From the NCBI RefSeq assembly GCF_000376865.1, contig NZ_AQXQ01000010.1, forward strand, positions 185,709 to 249,708: a stretch of DNA of 64,000 nucleotides. Direction: 5' to 3'. The position numbers were made by a program, and so were the translations under genes. Shown here one piece after another: positions 8,814 through 18,036 of the stretch; the stretch's first letter is position 1; every line of letters starts with the position of its first letter. A model generated the notes under the pieces. It worked only from the letters and a program-made list of their open reading frames with translations. It was not told the origin of the DNA and did no database searches. Source of the DNA: Thioalkalivibrio sp. ALJ7 (GTDB taxonomy: Bacteria; Pseudomonadota; Gammaproteobacteria; Ectothiorhodospirales; Ectothiorhodospiraceae).

Positions 8814-9571
8814 TGCTTTCGTGGATTGCGCGCCTGCGATCGCGTCACGGCGGCGCGCCCGGTAAAGAAGCCGATCACGGATCGCACTGGCTGGCAGTGG
8901 CGGACCTGATGGCCGCCTTGATGATGATCTTTCTGTTCCTGGCCCTGTTGCACATGGTCCAGGTCGAGCGCGAAAGCGCGGCCCATACCGAGGTTCGGAA
9001 CGAGGCGGCGGCCCTGCGTGCGGCGATCTATTCGGTGCTGGAGGAGGAGTTTCGTGAGGATCTGCCGCGTTGGAATGCGGAGCTGGATCGCGACACGCTG
9101 ACCTTGCGATTCCGTGAGCCTGAGGTGCTTTTTGAACGCAGCTCGGCCCAGATTCGGCCGCGATTCGAGGCGATTCTTGACGACTTTATCCCGCGCTATG
9201 CGGAACAACTGCGGCCATTCGCTGGCGTCATCCGTGAGGTCCGAATTGAGGGTCATACCTCCAGTGAATGGGCCGGGAGCGATAACGAGATCGAGGCCTA
9301 TTTTGGCAATATGGATCTTAGTCAGCGGCGGACCCGTGCGGTCCTGGAGTACGCCTACCGGCTGGAACCCCTGCAGGAGGCGGACTGGTTTCGCGAACGT
9401 GTTGCAGCGGTTGGGCTCTCTTCGTCGCGCAAGGTTTTGGATGCTCGAGGTGCCGAGGATCGAGCCGCCTCGCGCCGGGTGGAGTTCAGTGTTCTGACCG
9501 ACTTCGAGGCCCGCCTGCTGGGTGACGCCTCTGTGCCGGAGCCGGAACCGCTGGAGGCCCGTTCCCGCTGA
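8813..9571 (+). CDS. MotB/OmpA-like protein, ZorB-like, partner of the channel protein
   Basis: A 252-residue protein with one N-terminal membrane helix (about 26-48) and a periplasmic OmpA/MotB peptidoglycan-binding domain. The helix begins WLAVADLMAALMMIF, with Asp31 placed like the proton-carrying Asp of MotB and ZorB. The C-terminal domain shows the OmpA-like pattern VRIEGHTSSEW followed by NMDLSQRRTRAVLEY. The ATG at 8813 overlaps the previous stop by one base. The gene ends 7 bp from the end of the convergent glnD. With its partner it should form an ion-driven, cell-wall-anchored 5:2-type unit; what the long tail acts on is unknown. Confidence 0.85.
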   Translation: MLSWIARLRSRHGGAPGKEADHGSHWLAVADLMAALMMIFLFLALLHMVQVERESAAHTEVRNEAAALRAAIYSVLEEEFREDLPRWNAELDRDTLTLRFREPEVLFERSSAQIRPRFEAILDDFIPRYAEQLRPFAGVIREVRIEGHTSSEWAGSDNEIEAYFGNMDLSQRRTRAVLEYAYRLEPLQEADWFRERVAAVGLSSSRKVLDARGAEDRAASRRVEFSVLTDFEARLLGDASVPEPEPLEARSR

Positions 9572-9578
9572 TTATCCT

Positions 9579-12254
9579 TCAGATCGCCGCGATCAGGGCC
9601 TTGCGCAGGGTCGCCTGCTCGTCGGGGCTTAGGGATTGCCGGCCGGGGCGGCTGAGCAGAAAGCTGTCCTCGACCTGTTCGCCTGCGGTGGCGATGCGGG
9701 CTGTGCGCACGTCGATCTCCTGTGCGGCAAGGATATGCCCGATCGTTGAGAGCAGGCCGGGTCGGTCCAGTGCGCGCAGGCGCATGCGGGTCGCCTGGCC
9801 CGACGAAGCGGGCTCGAACTCAATGCGTGTATCCACATCGAAGTGCTTCAGGCGACGCGGTAGCTGGCGCGAAACTGGGGTGTCTGGAATACCTTCGCGG
9901 TGGAGCGCCTGCTCCAGGTTCTGGCGGATTTCTTCGCAACGGTATCCGGCGTCGACGGTTTGGCCGCCCCCACTTTCCAGCACCAGAAATGTGTCCAGCG
10001 TCCGCCCACCCGCGGTGGTGATGATGCGGGCGTCGACGATGTCGAGGCCCAGCTGGGTCAGAGAACTGGTGATGCGCGCGAAGATCTGCGGATGGTCCTC
10101 GGCGTACACGAAGATTTCGGTGCTGCCCCGAGAGGTTCTGGGGCGAACGAGGACGAGGGGAAGTTCCTCGGTGGCCAGAGGTAGCAGGGCCTGCCCGTGC
10201 CAGGCGATTTCGTCCGGGGAGTGACGCAGAAAGTACTCGTCGTCCAGTTCATCCCACAAGGCCCGGGCCTGCTCGGGCTGGAACCCCTGATGCTCAAGCA
10301 GGGCCAGAGCCTCGGTCCGGGTCTGGCAGATCTGCTCGTCCATGTCCGGAGGCGTATCCAGGCCTCGCTCCAGCACGTTGCGGGTCGCGTGGTAGAGCGT
10401 CTGGAGCAGGGAGTCCTTCCAGCTGTTCCATAGCTCTGGATTGGTGCCACGGATGTCGGCAATGGTGAGCAGGTAGAGCAGGTCGAGGCGCTCGCGCACC
10501 TGCACCTCGTGCGCGAACTGCAGGACCACGTCGGGATCGGAGATATCCTTGCGCTGAGCGGTCAGGGACATCAGCAGGTGCGAACGCACCAGCCAGGCGA
10601 CGATCGCCGCGTCTTCGTCGGACAGGTCATGCTGTTGACAGAAGTGCAGTGCGTCGTGAGCACCCAGCTCCGAGTGATCGCCACCACGGCCTTTCGCGAT
10701 GTCGTGAAACAGGGCGGCGAGGACCAGGCGTTCGGGTCGCTCCAGCTGGGTGTGGATCTCGCTGGCGAGGGGTTGTTCGTGGGCGAATTCGGGCAAGGCC
10801 AGGCGGCGGGCATTGCGCACCACGTTCAGGGTGTGCTCGTCGACTGTATAGGCATGAAACAGGTCGTACTGCATGCGGCCGATGATGCGACCGAACGCCG
10901 GAAGGTAATTGCCCAGAACCCCGTAACGGTTCATCCGGCGTAGTTGGCTGGTGATGCCGCGTGGCGCGCGCAGGATGTCCATGAACAGCTTGCGGCAGAC
11001 GGGATTGCGGCGGAAATGACCGTCGATCAAATGGCGGTGGGCTCGAATCAGGCGAATCGTAGAGGCTCGAATGCCCTGGATTTCCGCGTGTTCCTGCAGC
11101 AGGCGAAAGACCTCCAGCAGCGCCGGTGGATAGATCATGAAGACCTGGTCATGCGCGGCTTCAAGGTATCCGCCCCGGATTTGAAAGCGCTGATGGATGC
11201 GGATCGGTTCCTGAAGCGATTGGGGGTCGTCGAGAATGGCCTCGTTGAAGTGCTGCAACAGGAGCTCGTTCAGGCGCTCCAGGTCGTTGATCGTGCGGAA
11301 GTAGCGCTGCATGAACTGCTCGACCGCACGGTTCTGGTTCTGATCCACGAAGCCGAACGTGTTCGCTAGCTGGCGTTGCAGGTCGAATAGCAGGCGATCT
11401 TCACGCCGGCCAGCCAGCATGTGCAGGGCAAAACGGACCCGCCACAGGAAATTCTGGCCCTCCATCATCTCGCGGAACTCGCCTTCGCGCAGGAAGCCGA
11501 GGGAGACCAGCTCCTCGATCCGTTCGGCCGCGTAGTGGCGTTTGGTGACCCAGCCGATCATCTGAATGTCGCGCAGCCCGCCGGGGCCTTCCTTGACGTT
11601 GGGTTCCAGGCGGTAGGCGGTCTCGCCAAACCGGCGGTGCCGCGCCTGCTGTTCCGCCAGCTTGGCGGCGTAGAAGCTGCGCGAATCCCAAACACGATCC
11701 GGTCCGATCGCAGTGCGAAAATCATTGAACAGGCCGAGGTGTCCGGAGAGGTAACGCGCCTCGATCAGGTTGGTGGCAACCGTGATGTCGTCGCGAGCTT
11801 CGCGCGTGCAGTCCTCAAGGCTGCGCACGCTGTGGCCGACCTCGATACCAATATCCCAAAGAAAGGTCACAAACTCGCTGATGCGGTCCAGCCGGGTACG
11901 GTCGTTCTCGCCCTCCATGAGGATCTGGATATCGATATCCGAGGCCGGATGGAGTTCTCCTCGGCCATACCCCCCTACGGCGATCAAGCAGAGTTGATCG
12001 TCGTCGGCCAGACCTTTCTGCGCCCAGATCAGCTTGAGCAGTTCGTCGATGCGCCGCGCATGACCATGGATCAGGTCGGTGATGGGCATGCCGTCGCGAA
12101 AGCCCTGGTACTGCTGTTCCAGGATGGCGCGGCGGCGATCACGAAACAGCGCGATGTTACCGGGGTTGCGGCTCAGGCGCTGATAGTCGTCACCCCATTC
12201 CGAGGTGAAGGCGGGGACGTCGAGTTCGCCGGGTGTGCTGCCCGCTGGATTCAT
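9579..12254 (-). CDS. glnD: GlnD, PII uridylyltransferase/uridylyl-removing enzyme
   Basis: The nitrogen sensor that uridylylates PII when glutamine is low and removes UMP when it is high. At 891 residues it has the full family length. The N-terminal nucleotidyltransferase motif GGYGRGELHPASDIDIQIL is intact, the central HD domain shows LAALFHDIAKGRGGDHSELGA, and two C-terminal ACT domains follow (segments starting about IFVYAEDHPQIFARI and MRLRALDRPGLLSTI). The ATG at 12252-12254 lies 45 bp after the map stop, the same gene order as in E. coli. Confidence 0.97.
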   Translation of the reverse strand: MNPAGSTPGELDVPAFTSEWGDDYQRLSRNPGNIALFRDRRRAILEQQYQGFRDGMPITDLIHGHARRIDELLKLIWAQKGLADDDQLCLIAVGGYGRGELHPASDIDIQILMEGENDRTRLDRISEFVTFLWDIGIEVGHSVRSLEDCTREARDDITVATNLIEARYLSGHLGLFNDFRTAIGPDRVWDSRSFYAAKLAEQQARHRRFGETAYRLEPNVKEGPGGLRDIQMIGWVTKRHYAAERIEELVSLGFLREGEFREMMEGQNFLWRVRFALHMLAGRREDRLLFDLQRQLANTFGFVDQNQNRAVEQFMQRYFRTINDLERLNELLLQHFNEAILDDPQSLQEPIRIHQRFQIRGGYLEAAHDQVFMIYPPALLEVFRLLQEHAEIQGIRASTIRLIRAHRHLIDGHFRRNPVCRKLFMDILRAPRGITSQLRRMNRYGVLGNYLPAFGRIIGRMQYDLFHAYTVDEHTLNVVRNARRLALPEFAHEQPLASEIHTQLERPERLVLAALFHDIAKGRGGDHSELGAHDALHFCQQHDLSDEDAAIVAWLVRSHLLMSLTAQRKDISDPDVVLQFAHEVQVRERLDLLYLLTIADIRGTNPELWNSWKDSLLQTLYHATRNVLERGLDTPPDMDEQICQTRTEALALLEHQGFQPEQARALWDELDDEYFLRHSPDEIAWHGQALLPLATEELPLVLVRPRTSRGSTEIFVYAEDHPQIFARITSSLTQLGLDIVDARIITTAGGRTLDTFLVLESGGGQTVDAGYRCEEIRQNLEQALHREGIPDTPVSRQLPRRLKHFDVDTRIEFEPASSGQATRMRLRALDRPGLLSTIGHILAAQEIDVRTARIATAGEQVEDSFLLSRPGRQSLSPDEQATLRKALIAAI

Positions 12255-12299
12255 GGGATCTCCGTGGAATGGGCGGGCTTTTGGCGGGAACGCCTGAAA

Positions 12300-13085
12300 T
12301 CAGGCGGCGATCTCCTGCGGTGGGGTTTCGTCCTTGCGCAGGGTCAGGATCTCGTAGCCATCGGCGGTTACCAGAATCGTGTGTTCCCACTGGGCGGACG
12401 GGCTGTGGTCCTTGGTGACGGCAGTCCAGCCGTCCGCAAGCACCCGAGTGTGGCGCCGGCCCGCATTGACCATGGGTTCGATGGTAAAGCACATGCCTTC
12501 CTCGAGTGCCATCCCCGTGCCGGGTTTGCCGTAATGCAGGACTTGCGGGTCTTCGTGGAAGCCGCGCCCGATGCCGTGACCGCAGAACTCCCGCACTACG
12601 GAACAGCGCTGGCCTTCGGCATATTGCTGTATGGCATGCCCAATGTCGCCAAGCGTGGCGCCGGGGCGCACCTGTTGAATGCCGAGGTACATGCTGGTGC
12701 GGGCCACGTCGATTACGCGCTGGGCCTGGATGCCAGCCTTGCCGATGGCAAACATGCGGCTGGTGTCGCCATGGAAGCCATTCTTGATCACGGTGATGTC
12801 GATATTGAGAATGTCGCCATTCTTAAGCTTTCGATCACCCGGGATGCCGTGGCAGACCTGATGATTGACCGAGGTGCAGATGGATTTGGGGAACCCGCGG
12901 TAGTTCAGCGGGGCCGGGATCGCATCCTGGGTGTTCACGATGTAGTCGTGGCAGATCCGGTCCAGTTCTCCGGTGGTGACGCCCGCTTGCACGTGGGGCT
13001 CGATCATTTCCAGGACTTCGGCGGCCAGACGGCCGGCTACGCGCATGTGTTCGATCTCTTCGGGGGTCTTGATGGAAACGGACAT
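12300..13085 (-). CDS. map: Map, methionine aminopeptidase type I
   Basis: Removes the initiator methionine from nascent proteins. 261 residues, normal length. The dinuclear metal ligands can all be placed: Asp in NIDITVIKNGFHGDTSRMF (both Asp), His in CGHGIGRGFHEDP, Glu in FTIEPMV and Glu in QWEHTILV. The gene is divergent from rpsB, with a 244-bp shared upstream region, the standard map/rpsB layout of Gammaproteobacteria. Confidence 0.97.
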   Translation of the reverse strand: MSVSIKTPEEIEHMRVAGRLAAEVLEMIEPHVQAGVTTGELDRICHDYIVNTQDAIPAPLNYRGFPKSICTSVNHQVCHGIPGDRKLKNGDILNIDITVIKNGFHGDTSRMFAIGKAGIQAQRVIDVARTSMYLGIQQVRPGATLGDIGHAIQQYAEGQRCSVVREFCGHGIGRGFHEDPQVLHYGKPGTGMALEEGMCFTIEPMVNAGRRHTRVLADGWTAVTKDHSPSAQWEHTILVTADGYEILTLRKDETPPQEIAA

Positions 13086-13122
13086 TTGGGCTCCCGCCGC
13101 GGCGCCCTGAGGGGCTCGGCGT

Positions 13123-13152
13123 TTGGTTCGAGTAAGCGTCCTATGCTATAAA
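13123..13152 (+). promoter_or_regulatory. Likely rpsB promoter with GC-rich discriminator
   Basis: TTGGTT (13123-13128), an 18-bp spacer and TATAAA (13147-13152) are followed at once by a GCGCGCGC run, a discriminator typical of stringently controlled ribosomal promoters. An overlapping TATGCT (13142-13147) is a second -10 candidate. The position fits a leader of about 170 nt before rpsB. Confidence 0.55.
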
Positions 13153-13157
13153 GCGCG

Positions 13158-13329
13158 CGCCTCGCTGGCAATTCGGCGGGGCCGGAAGACCGCTTTTGGG
13201 GCGGTTCTTGCGAAACCTTAATCCACACACGTATCGGCACGGTCTGTCGGGTGCCCGCTCGCGAAGAAGATTCGGTTCGGGTTTCAGATCGGGATGCGTG
13301 GAGGCTCAACCCGTTACAGGAGAAACCTC
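13158..13329 (+). promoter_or_regulatory. rpsB 5' leader, probable S2 autoregulatory RNA
   Basis: About 170 nt between the predicted promoter and the rpsB ATG. It contains a short hairpin, ACCGC / GCGGT, at about 13188-13205 and ends in the ribosome site acaggagaaacctc. In other Gammaproteobacteria the rpsB leader is the target of repression by S2; the conserved fold could not be checked here. Confidence 0.4.
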
Positions 13330-14103
13330 ATGTCCCTCGTGACTATGCGACAGATGCTGGAGGCCGGTGTGCACTTCGGCCACCAGACGCGTTACTGGCA
13401 TCCCAAGATGGCCCCGTACATCTTTGGTGAGCGCAACAAGATTCATATCATCAACCTCGAGAAGTCTCTGCCGATGTTCAACGATGCGTTGAACTTCCTC
13501 GGCAAGATCGCCGCCGACGGTGGCCACATCCTGTTTGTCGGCACCAAGCGCTCCGCACGCGACGTGGTCGGTGAAGAGGCGCGTCGCTGCGGTATGCCGC
13601 ACGTGAGCCACCGCTGGCTCGGCGGCATGCTGACCAACTTCAATACGGTCAAGCAGTCGATCAAGCGCCTGAAGGATCTCGAGACGATGGACGCGGACGG
13701 CAGCTTCCAGGTCCTGAACAAGCGCGAGGCCCTGAGCCGTCGCCGTGAAAAGGAAAAGCTGGACCGGACCCTGGGCGGCATCAAGGACATGAACCGCATG
13801 CCTGACGCCATGTTCGTGATCGATGTCGGCTACGAGAAGATTGCCGTGGCGGAAGCGAAGAAGCGCGGCATCCCGGTGGTGGCCGTGGTCGACTCGAATC
13901 ACTCCCCGGAAGGCGTGGACTACGTGATCCCCGGCAACGATGACGCGATGCGCGCGATTCAGCTCTATGTGGCTGCCATCGCCGACACCATCATCGAAGC
14001 CAAGGGCGCGGTGGCCACGGGTGGCGTGAACGAGGAAGCGTTCGCCGAGCCGGCCGCCGCCGCGGAAGGTTCGGACACCGCCTCGCCCGCGAACCCCGCT
14101 TGA
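13330..14103 (+). CDS. rpsB: Ribosomal protein S2
   Basis: Small-subunit protein S2, 257 residues. Starts [19 protein letters not shown], the near-universal S2 N-terminus; [26 protein letters not shown] and [19 protein letters not shown] are also conserved. The C-terminus ends in an Ala/Glu-rich tail of about 30 residues. The ATG at 13330 is preceded by caggaga; the frame is open 12 codons upstream but without family similarity. First gene of the rpsB-tsf operon. Confidence 0.98.
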   Translation: MSLVTMRQMLEAGVHFGHQTRYWHPKMAPYIFGERNKIHIINLEKSLPMFNDALNFLGKIAADGGHILFVGTKRSARDVVGEEARRCGMPHVSHRWLGGMLTNFNTVKQSIKRLKDLETMDADGSFQVLNKREALSRRREKEKLDRTLGGIKDMNRMPDAMFVIDVGYEKIAVAEAKKRGIPVVAVVDSNHSPEGVDYVIPGNDDAMRAIQLYVAAIADTIIEAKGAVATGGVNEEAFAEPAAAAEGSDTASPANPA

Positions 14104-14110
14104 TAACAGG

Positions 14111-14138
14111 GGCCGGCTATCCCCTGGGTAGCCGGTCC
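14111..14138 (+). terminator. Hairpin between rpsB and tsf (attenuator or processing site)
   Basis: GGCCGGCTA (14111-14119) pairs with TAGCCGGTCC (14129-14138) around a 9-nt loop, with one bulge. There is no U-run, so it is more likely to tune the S2:EF-Ts ratio by partial attenuation or RNA processing than to end transcription. Confidence 0.5.
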
Positions 14139-14164
14139 AAGCACGACTTCAGGAGTATGTAACG

Positions 14165-15034
14165 ATGCAGATTACTGCTGCACAAGTGAAAGAACTGCGC
14201 GAGCGCACTGGCGCCGGCATGATGGAATGCAAGAAGGCCCTGACCGAAACCGGTGGTGACCTCGAAGCCGCAGTCGAAGCGATGCGCAAGTCGGGCATGG
14301 CCAAGGCGGACAAGAAGGCAGGTCGCGTGGCGGCTGAAGGTCGCATCGAAATTGCCAACGAGGGTTCGCAGGCGGTGATCGTGGAGATCAACTGCGAAAC
14401 GGATTTCGTGGGGAATGACGATAACTTCCGCGCCTTCACCGGTACCTGCGCCAACGTCGCGCTGAAGACCGCTGCGGACTCGGTCGAAAGCTTGATGTCC
14501 GAGACCGTCGACGGCCAGACCCTGGAAGAGCAGCGCACTCAGCTGATCGCCAAGGTCGGCGAGAACGTCCAGGTACGCCGTTTCGAGCGCATGAAGGCCG
14601 AAGGCGCGCTGGGCTTCTACCAGCATGGCGTGCGAATTGGCGTTGTGGTCGCCCTGAACGGTGGAGATGAGGCCCTGGCGAAGGATGTCGCGATGCACAT
14701 CGCTGCGAGCCATCCGGTGTGCGTCGACGAAACCGAAGTGCCGACGGAGTTGCTGGACAAGGAACGCGCGATCTTCAAGGCTCAGGCCGAGGAATCTGGC
14801 AAGCCGGAAAACATCATTGAAAAGATGATCGAAGGCCGGATTCGCAAATACCTCGGTGAAATCACTCTGGTCGGTCAGCCCTTCGTGAAAGACCCGGATC
14901 AAACCGTTGGTCAGTTGCTGGAAGGCAAGGGTGCCTCCGTTGCCGGTTTCATCCGCTACGAGGTGGGCGAGGGCATCGAGAAGAAGACCGAGAACTTCGC
15001 AGAAGAGGTAATGGCGCAGGCGCGCGGCGCCTGA
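14165..15034 (+). CDS. tsf: Elongation factor Ts
   Basis: Guanine nucleotide exchange factor for EF-Tu. 289 residues. The N-terminal motif [19 protein letters not shown] and the core motif [12 protein letters not shown] are family signatures, followed by two repeats of the core domain and the coiled-coil region. ATG 14165 follows caggagtatgtaacg. Second gene of the rpsB-tsf operon. Confidence 0.98.
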   Translation: MQITAAQVKELRERTGAGMMECKKALTETGGDLEAAVEAMRKSGMAKADKKAGRVAAEGRIEIANEGSQAVIVEINCETDFVGNDDNFRAFTGTCANVALKTAADSVESLMSETVDGQTLEEQRTQLIAKVGENVQVRRFERMKAEGALGFYQHGVRIGVVVALNGGDEALAKDVAMHIAASHPVCVDETEVPTELLDKERAIFKAQAEESGKPENIIEKMIEGRIRKYLGEITLVGQPFVKDPDQTVGQLLEGKGASVAGFIRYEVGEGIEKKTENFAEEVMAQARGA

Positions 15035-15050
15035 GCCAGCAGGACTCCGG

Positions 15051-15076
15051 AGCGGCCGCTTGAAGCGGCCGCTTTT
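15051..15076 (+). terminator. Rho-independent terminator/attenuator after tsf
   Basis: Two identical 10-base arms, AGCGGCCGCT (15051-15060 and 15064-15073), flank a three-base loop and are followed by a short T-run. The arm is itself a palindrome, so the repeat is also direct. It lies 17 bp after the tsf stop and 63 bp before pyrH, so read-through into pyrH is possible. Confidence 0.75.
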
Positions 15077-15138
15077 GGATGAACGGGCCAGAAAAACTGG
15101 CAAGCGAGATCATAACGAGCCCCGAGATAAGGAACCCC

Positions 15139-15876
15139 ATGAGTCAGGACAGCCAGCCGGCGTATCGGCGCATCCTTTTGAAGTTGAGCGGGGAGGCCCT
15201 GATGGGCCAGCAATCCTACGGGGTTGACCCGGATGTCCTGGCACAGGTGGCCGAAGAAGTCTCGGAGCTCTCCCGCATGGGCGTGGAGGTCGGCATCGTG
15301 ATTGGTGGCGGCAACATCTTTCGCGGTGCAGGGTTGGCCCAGGGTGGAATGGACCGGGTGACCGGTGACCACATGGGCATGCTGGCGACCGTGATCAATT
15401 CCCTGGCGCTCCAGGACGCGATCGAGCGGGCCGGACGGTTTTCGCGCGTGATGTCCGCGATTCGGATCAACCAAGTTTGCGAGGACTATATCCGTCGGCG
15501 GGCGGTGCGCCATCTGGAAAAGGGCCGCATCGTGGTTTTTGCAGCCGGCACGGGGAATCCATTCTTTACTACGGACTCCGCTGCAAGCCTGCGGGCGATC
15601 GAGATTAATGCCGATATCATGATCAAGGCGACCAAGGTCGACGGGGTCTATGATGCCGATCCGATGACGCGCAAGGACGCCCGGCGTTACGAGCGGCTGA
15701 CGTTCGACGAGGCGCTGGAGCAGCGGCTAGGGGTGATGGATACCACGGCGTTGGTGATGTGCCGTGACAATGGCTTGCCGCTTCGTGTAATGAACATGTT
15801 TTCAAAGGGCGATCTGCACCGGCTCGTGATGGGCGAACCGGTCGGCACCCTGGTTGAGGGATCCCGTAATGAGTGA
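15139..15876 (+). CDS. pyrH: UMP kinase
   Basis: Hexameric uridylate kinase making UDP from UMP. 245 residues. [15 protein letters not shown] at the N-terminus, [22 protein letters not shown] and [15 protein letters not shown] are bacterial PyrH signatures. The ATG at 15139 follows gataaggaacccc; the 20 codons further upstream in frame lie close to the tsf terminator and look non-coding. Its stop overlaps the start of frr. Confidence 0.98.
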   Translation: MSQDSQPAYRRILLKLSGEALMGQQSYGVDPDVLAQVAEEVSELSRMGVEVGIVIGGGNIFRGAGLAQGGMDRVTGDHMGMLATVINSLALQDAIERAGRFSRVMSAIRINQVCEDYIRRRAVRHLEKGRIVVFAAGTGNPFFTTDSAASLRAIEINADIMIKATKVDGVYDADPMTRKDARRYERLTFDEALEQRLGVMDTTALVMCRDNGLPLRVMNMFSKGDLHRLVMGEPVGTLVEGSRNE

Positions 15877-16426
15877 CGCCACCATCAAGGATGCGCGCGA
15901 GCGCATGGACAAAAGCCTGGAAGCGCTGCGTAACGAACTGTCGAAGATCCGGACGGGACGTGCGCACCCCACGCTGCTCGAACATGTGCACGTGGATTAC
16001 TACGGCATGGAGGTCCCGATCAACCAGGTCGCGAATATCAATGCCGAGGACCCGCGTACGTTGACGGTAGTCCCCTATGAAAAGGACATGGTCGGCAAGG
16101 TCGAGAAGGCGATCATGACGTCTGACCTGGGGCTCAATCCGGCGAGCATGGGGACCGTGATCCGGGTACCTCTGCCGGCGTTGACCGAAGAACGCCGGAA
16201 GGATCTGGTGAAGGTCGTGAGGGCCGAGGCCGAGCACGCACGAGTGGCCGTGCGCAACATTCGGCGCGATGCCAACAATGCATTCAAACAGCTGGTCAAG
16301 GACAAGGAAATGTCCGAGGACGACGAACACAAGGCCCAGGATCAGATTCAAAAGCTGACCGACGATCACATCGCCAAGGTGGACGCGATGCTGGCGGACA
16401 AGGAAGCCGAGTTGATGGAAGTCTGA
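15869..16426 (+). CDS. frr: Ribosome recycling factor
   Basis: Splits post-termination ribosomes together with EF-G. 185 residues, the standard length. LRTGRA-like segment [22 protein letters not shown], then [11 protein letters not shown] and the C-terminal helix with [21 protein letters not shown]. The ATG at 15869 overlaps the pyrH stop (ATGAGTGA), implying translational coupling. Confidence 0.98.
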   Translation: MSDATIKDARERMDKSLEALRNELSKIRTGRAHPTLLEHVHVDYYGMEVPINQVANINAEDPRTLTVVPYEKDMVGKVEKAIMTSDLGLNPASMGTVIRVPLPALTEERRKDLVKVVRAEAEHARVAVRNIRRDANNAFKQLVKDKEMSEDDEHKAQDQIQKLTDDHIAKVDAMLADKEAELMEV

Positions 16427-16438
16427 CCGGCCCTGGCG

Positions 16439-17191
16439 ATGCCGGTTACCAGCACACCCACCGGGGCGCTTCCCGCGCACGTAGCCATTATCATGGATGG
16501 CAACGGTCGTTGGGCCGAGGCGCGCGGTCTGTCGCGGTCCGAAGGGCACCGAGCCGGCCTTGAGGCGACACGCCAGTCCGTTCGATTCTTCGCGGAACAA
16601 GGCGTCCGGGCTCTGACGCTCTTCGCCTTTAGCAGCGAGAACTGGGGCCGCCCGCAGGACGAGATCGACGCCCTGTTCGATCTGTTCGTCTCGGCAATCG
16701 AGGCCGAACTCCCGGAATTGGTCGAACGTGGTATCGCGTTGACCTTCATTGGCGATCGCGCCAGCTTCCCCACAGCCTTGCAGGCCCGGATGTCCGAAGC
16801 GGAGCAGGCCTCTGCGGGCAACGAGCAGATGCGGCTGGTCGTCGCACTGGGCTATGGAGGCCGCTGGGACATCCTGCAAGCGGCCCGACGCTGGGCGGCG
16901 GAGGGCGATGAGGGACGCGATTCCGAGGCAGAGTTTGCCAGTTACTTGAGTACGGCCGGTATGCCCGACGTGGATCTTCTAATCCGTACGGGAGGTGAGC
17001 GGCGCATCAGCAATTTTCTTCTCTGGCAGGCGGCGTATGCGGAACTGCTGTTCCTTGAGGCGTTTTGGCCCGAGGTGACGTCGACTGAGCTGGAGCAAGG
17101 GCTGGCCTGGTACACAAGCCGCCAGCGACGGTTTGGGCGCTTATCGACGGCCTCGACGGGCACTGCGAACAATGAGGCGCCGCATGCTTAA
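16439..17191 (+). CDS. uppS: Undecaprenyl diphosphate synthase
   Basis: cis-Prenyltransferase making the C55 lipid carrier for peptidoglycan and O-antigen. 250 residues. The catalytic motif IIMDGNGRWAEARGL (with the essential Asp), GHRAG, FAFSSENWGRP and LLIRTGGERRISNFLLWQ are all present. It starts 12 bp after frr and its TAA overlaps the likely cdsA start. Confidence 0.97.
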   Translation: MPVTSTPTGALPAHVAIIMDGNGRWAEARGLSRSEGHRAGLEATRQSVRFFAEQGVRALTLFAFSSENWGRPQDEIDALFDLFVSAIEAELPELVERGIALTFIGDRASFPTALQARMSEAEQASAGNEQMRLVVALGYGGRWDILQAARRWAAEGDEGRDSEAEFASYLSTAGMPDVDLLIRTGGERRISNFLLWQAAYAELLFLEAFWPEVTSTELEQGLAWYTSRQRRFGRLSTASTGTANNEAPHA

Positions 17192-18020
17192 GCAACGCAT
17201 TCTGACGGCTTCAGTACTGGGCCTTCCGGCTTTGGCGCTGGTGGCCTGGGGGCCGAACTGGGTCGTGCTGTTGCTGGTGTCGCTGATTCTGGGTTTGGCG
17301 ACGTGGGAGTGGGCTGGATTGGCAGGGCTCCGGGGCGCAAGTGCCAGGGGATTGCTGGTGGCGGGCGTCGTCATACCGGTGTTGGCACTTGGGGCGAGCC
17401 CGATCGGGGCATTGCACTATCTGATTCTCGGGCTGGTTCTACTCTGGTGGTTGGTCGTCCTTCTGATACTCCCGTTCTATCGGGAGCGCGAGGTGGACGA
17501 AAAGGCGAACCGTGGCCACCTGTTCGCGCTCGCGGCGATCGTGGCATTGGTGCCAGCCGGGATGAGTTTGGTCTGGTTGCATGCGTTGGTACCCCTGCTG
17601 GTGGTCTATCTTGTGGTGCTTGTAGGCCTCGCGGATACCGGCGCTTATTTCGCCGGTAAGACCTTCGGGCGCAACCCACTTGCACCGCATATCAGTCCAG
17701 GCAAAACGCGCGAGGGCCTGTTCGGTGGACTCGTCACCGTGCTGGCGTTCGCGATTGTGGGGGCGGCGATCTGGGGCCTTGAGCCCATGGATGCGTTGGT
17801 GTTCCTGCTGCTTTCCGTGTTGATCGGGCTGGTCTCGGTGGTGGGGGATTTGTTCGAGAGCATCCTCAAGCGTGAAGCCGGAGAGAAGGACAGCGGTTCC
17901 TTGCTGCCCGGCCACGGGGGTATTCTGGATCGGTTCGACAGCATGGTCGCAGCCGCACCGGTCTTCCTGGCGGGTCTGCTGTGGCTAGCGCTCATTCCGG
18001 CGCCCCCGGCGGCGGCCTGA
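17184..18020 (+). CDS. cdsA: CDP-diacylglycerol synthase
   Basis: Phosphatidate cytidylyltransferase of the inner membrane, making CDP-diacylglycerol for phospholipid synthesis. 278 residues from ATG 17184, strongly hydrophobic with about eight helices. The C-terminal family signature is intact: DLFESILKREAGEKDSG then LPGHGGILDRFDS. The start chosen overlaps the uppS stop (ATGCTTAA) and has gagg six bases upstream; an ATG at 17172 is also possible. Confidence 0.96.
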   Translation: MLKQRILTASVLGLPALALVAWGPNWVVLLLVSLILGLATWEWAGLAGLRGASARGLLVAGVVIPVLALGASPIGALHYLILGLVLLWWLVVLLILPFYREREVDEKANRGHLFALAAIVALVPAGMSLVWLHALVPLLVVYLVVLVGLADTGAYFAGKTFGRNPLAPHISPGKTREGLFGGLVTVLAFAIVGAAIWGLEPMDALVFLLLSVLIGLVSVVGDLFESILKREAGEKDSGSLLPGHGGILDRFDSMVAAAPVFLAGLLWLALIPAPPAAA

Positions 18021-18036
18021 GCGCTGACAGGTGCCC

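Noticed and set aside
7761..9571. A full Zorya anti-phage system.
   Set aside because: Only ZorA/ZorB-like genes are present; neighbours are glnD and a divergent PhnD-like gene, with no ZorC, ZorD or ZorE.
11421..13151. A 576-codon plus-strand frame antisense to glnD and map.
   Set aside because: It spans two well-identified genes and their spacer on the other strand and has no recognisable domain.
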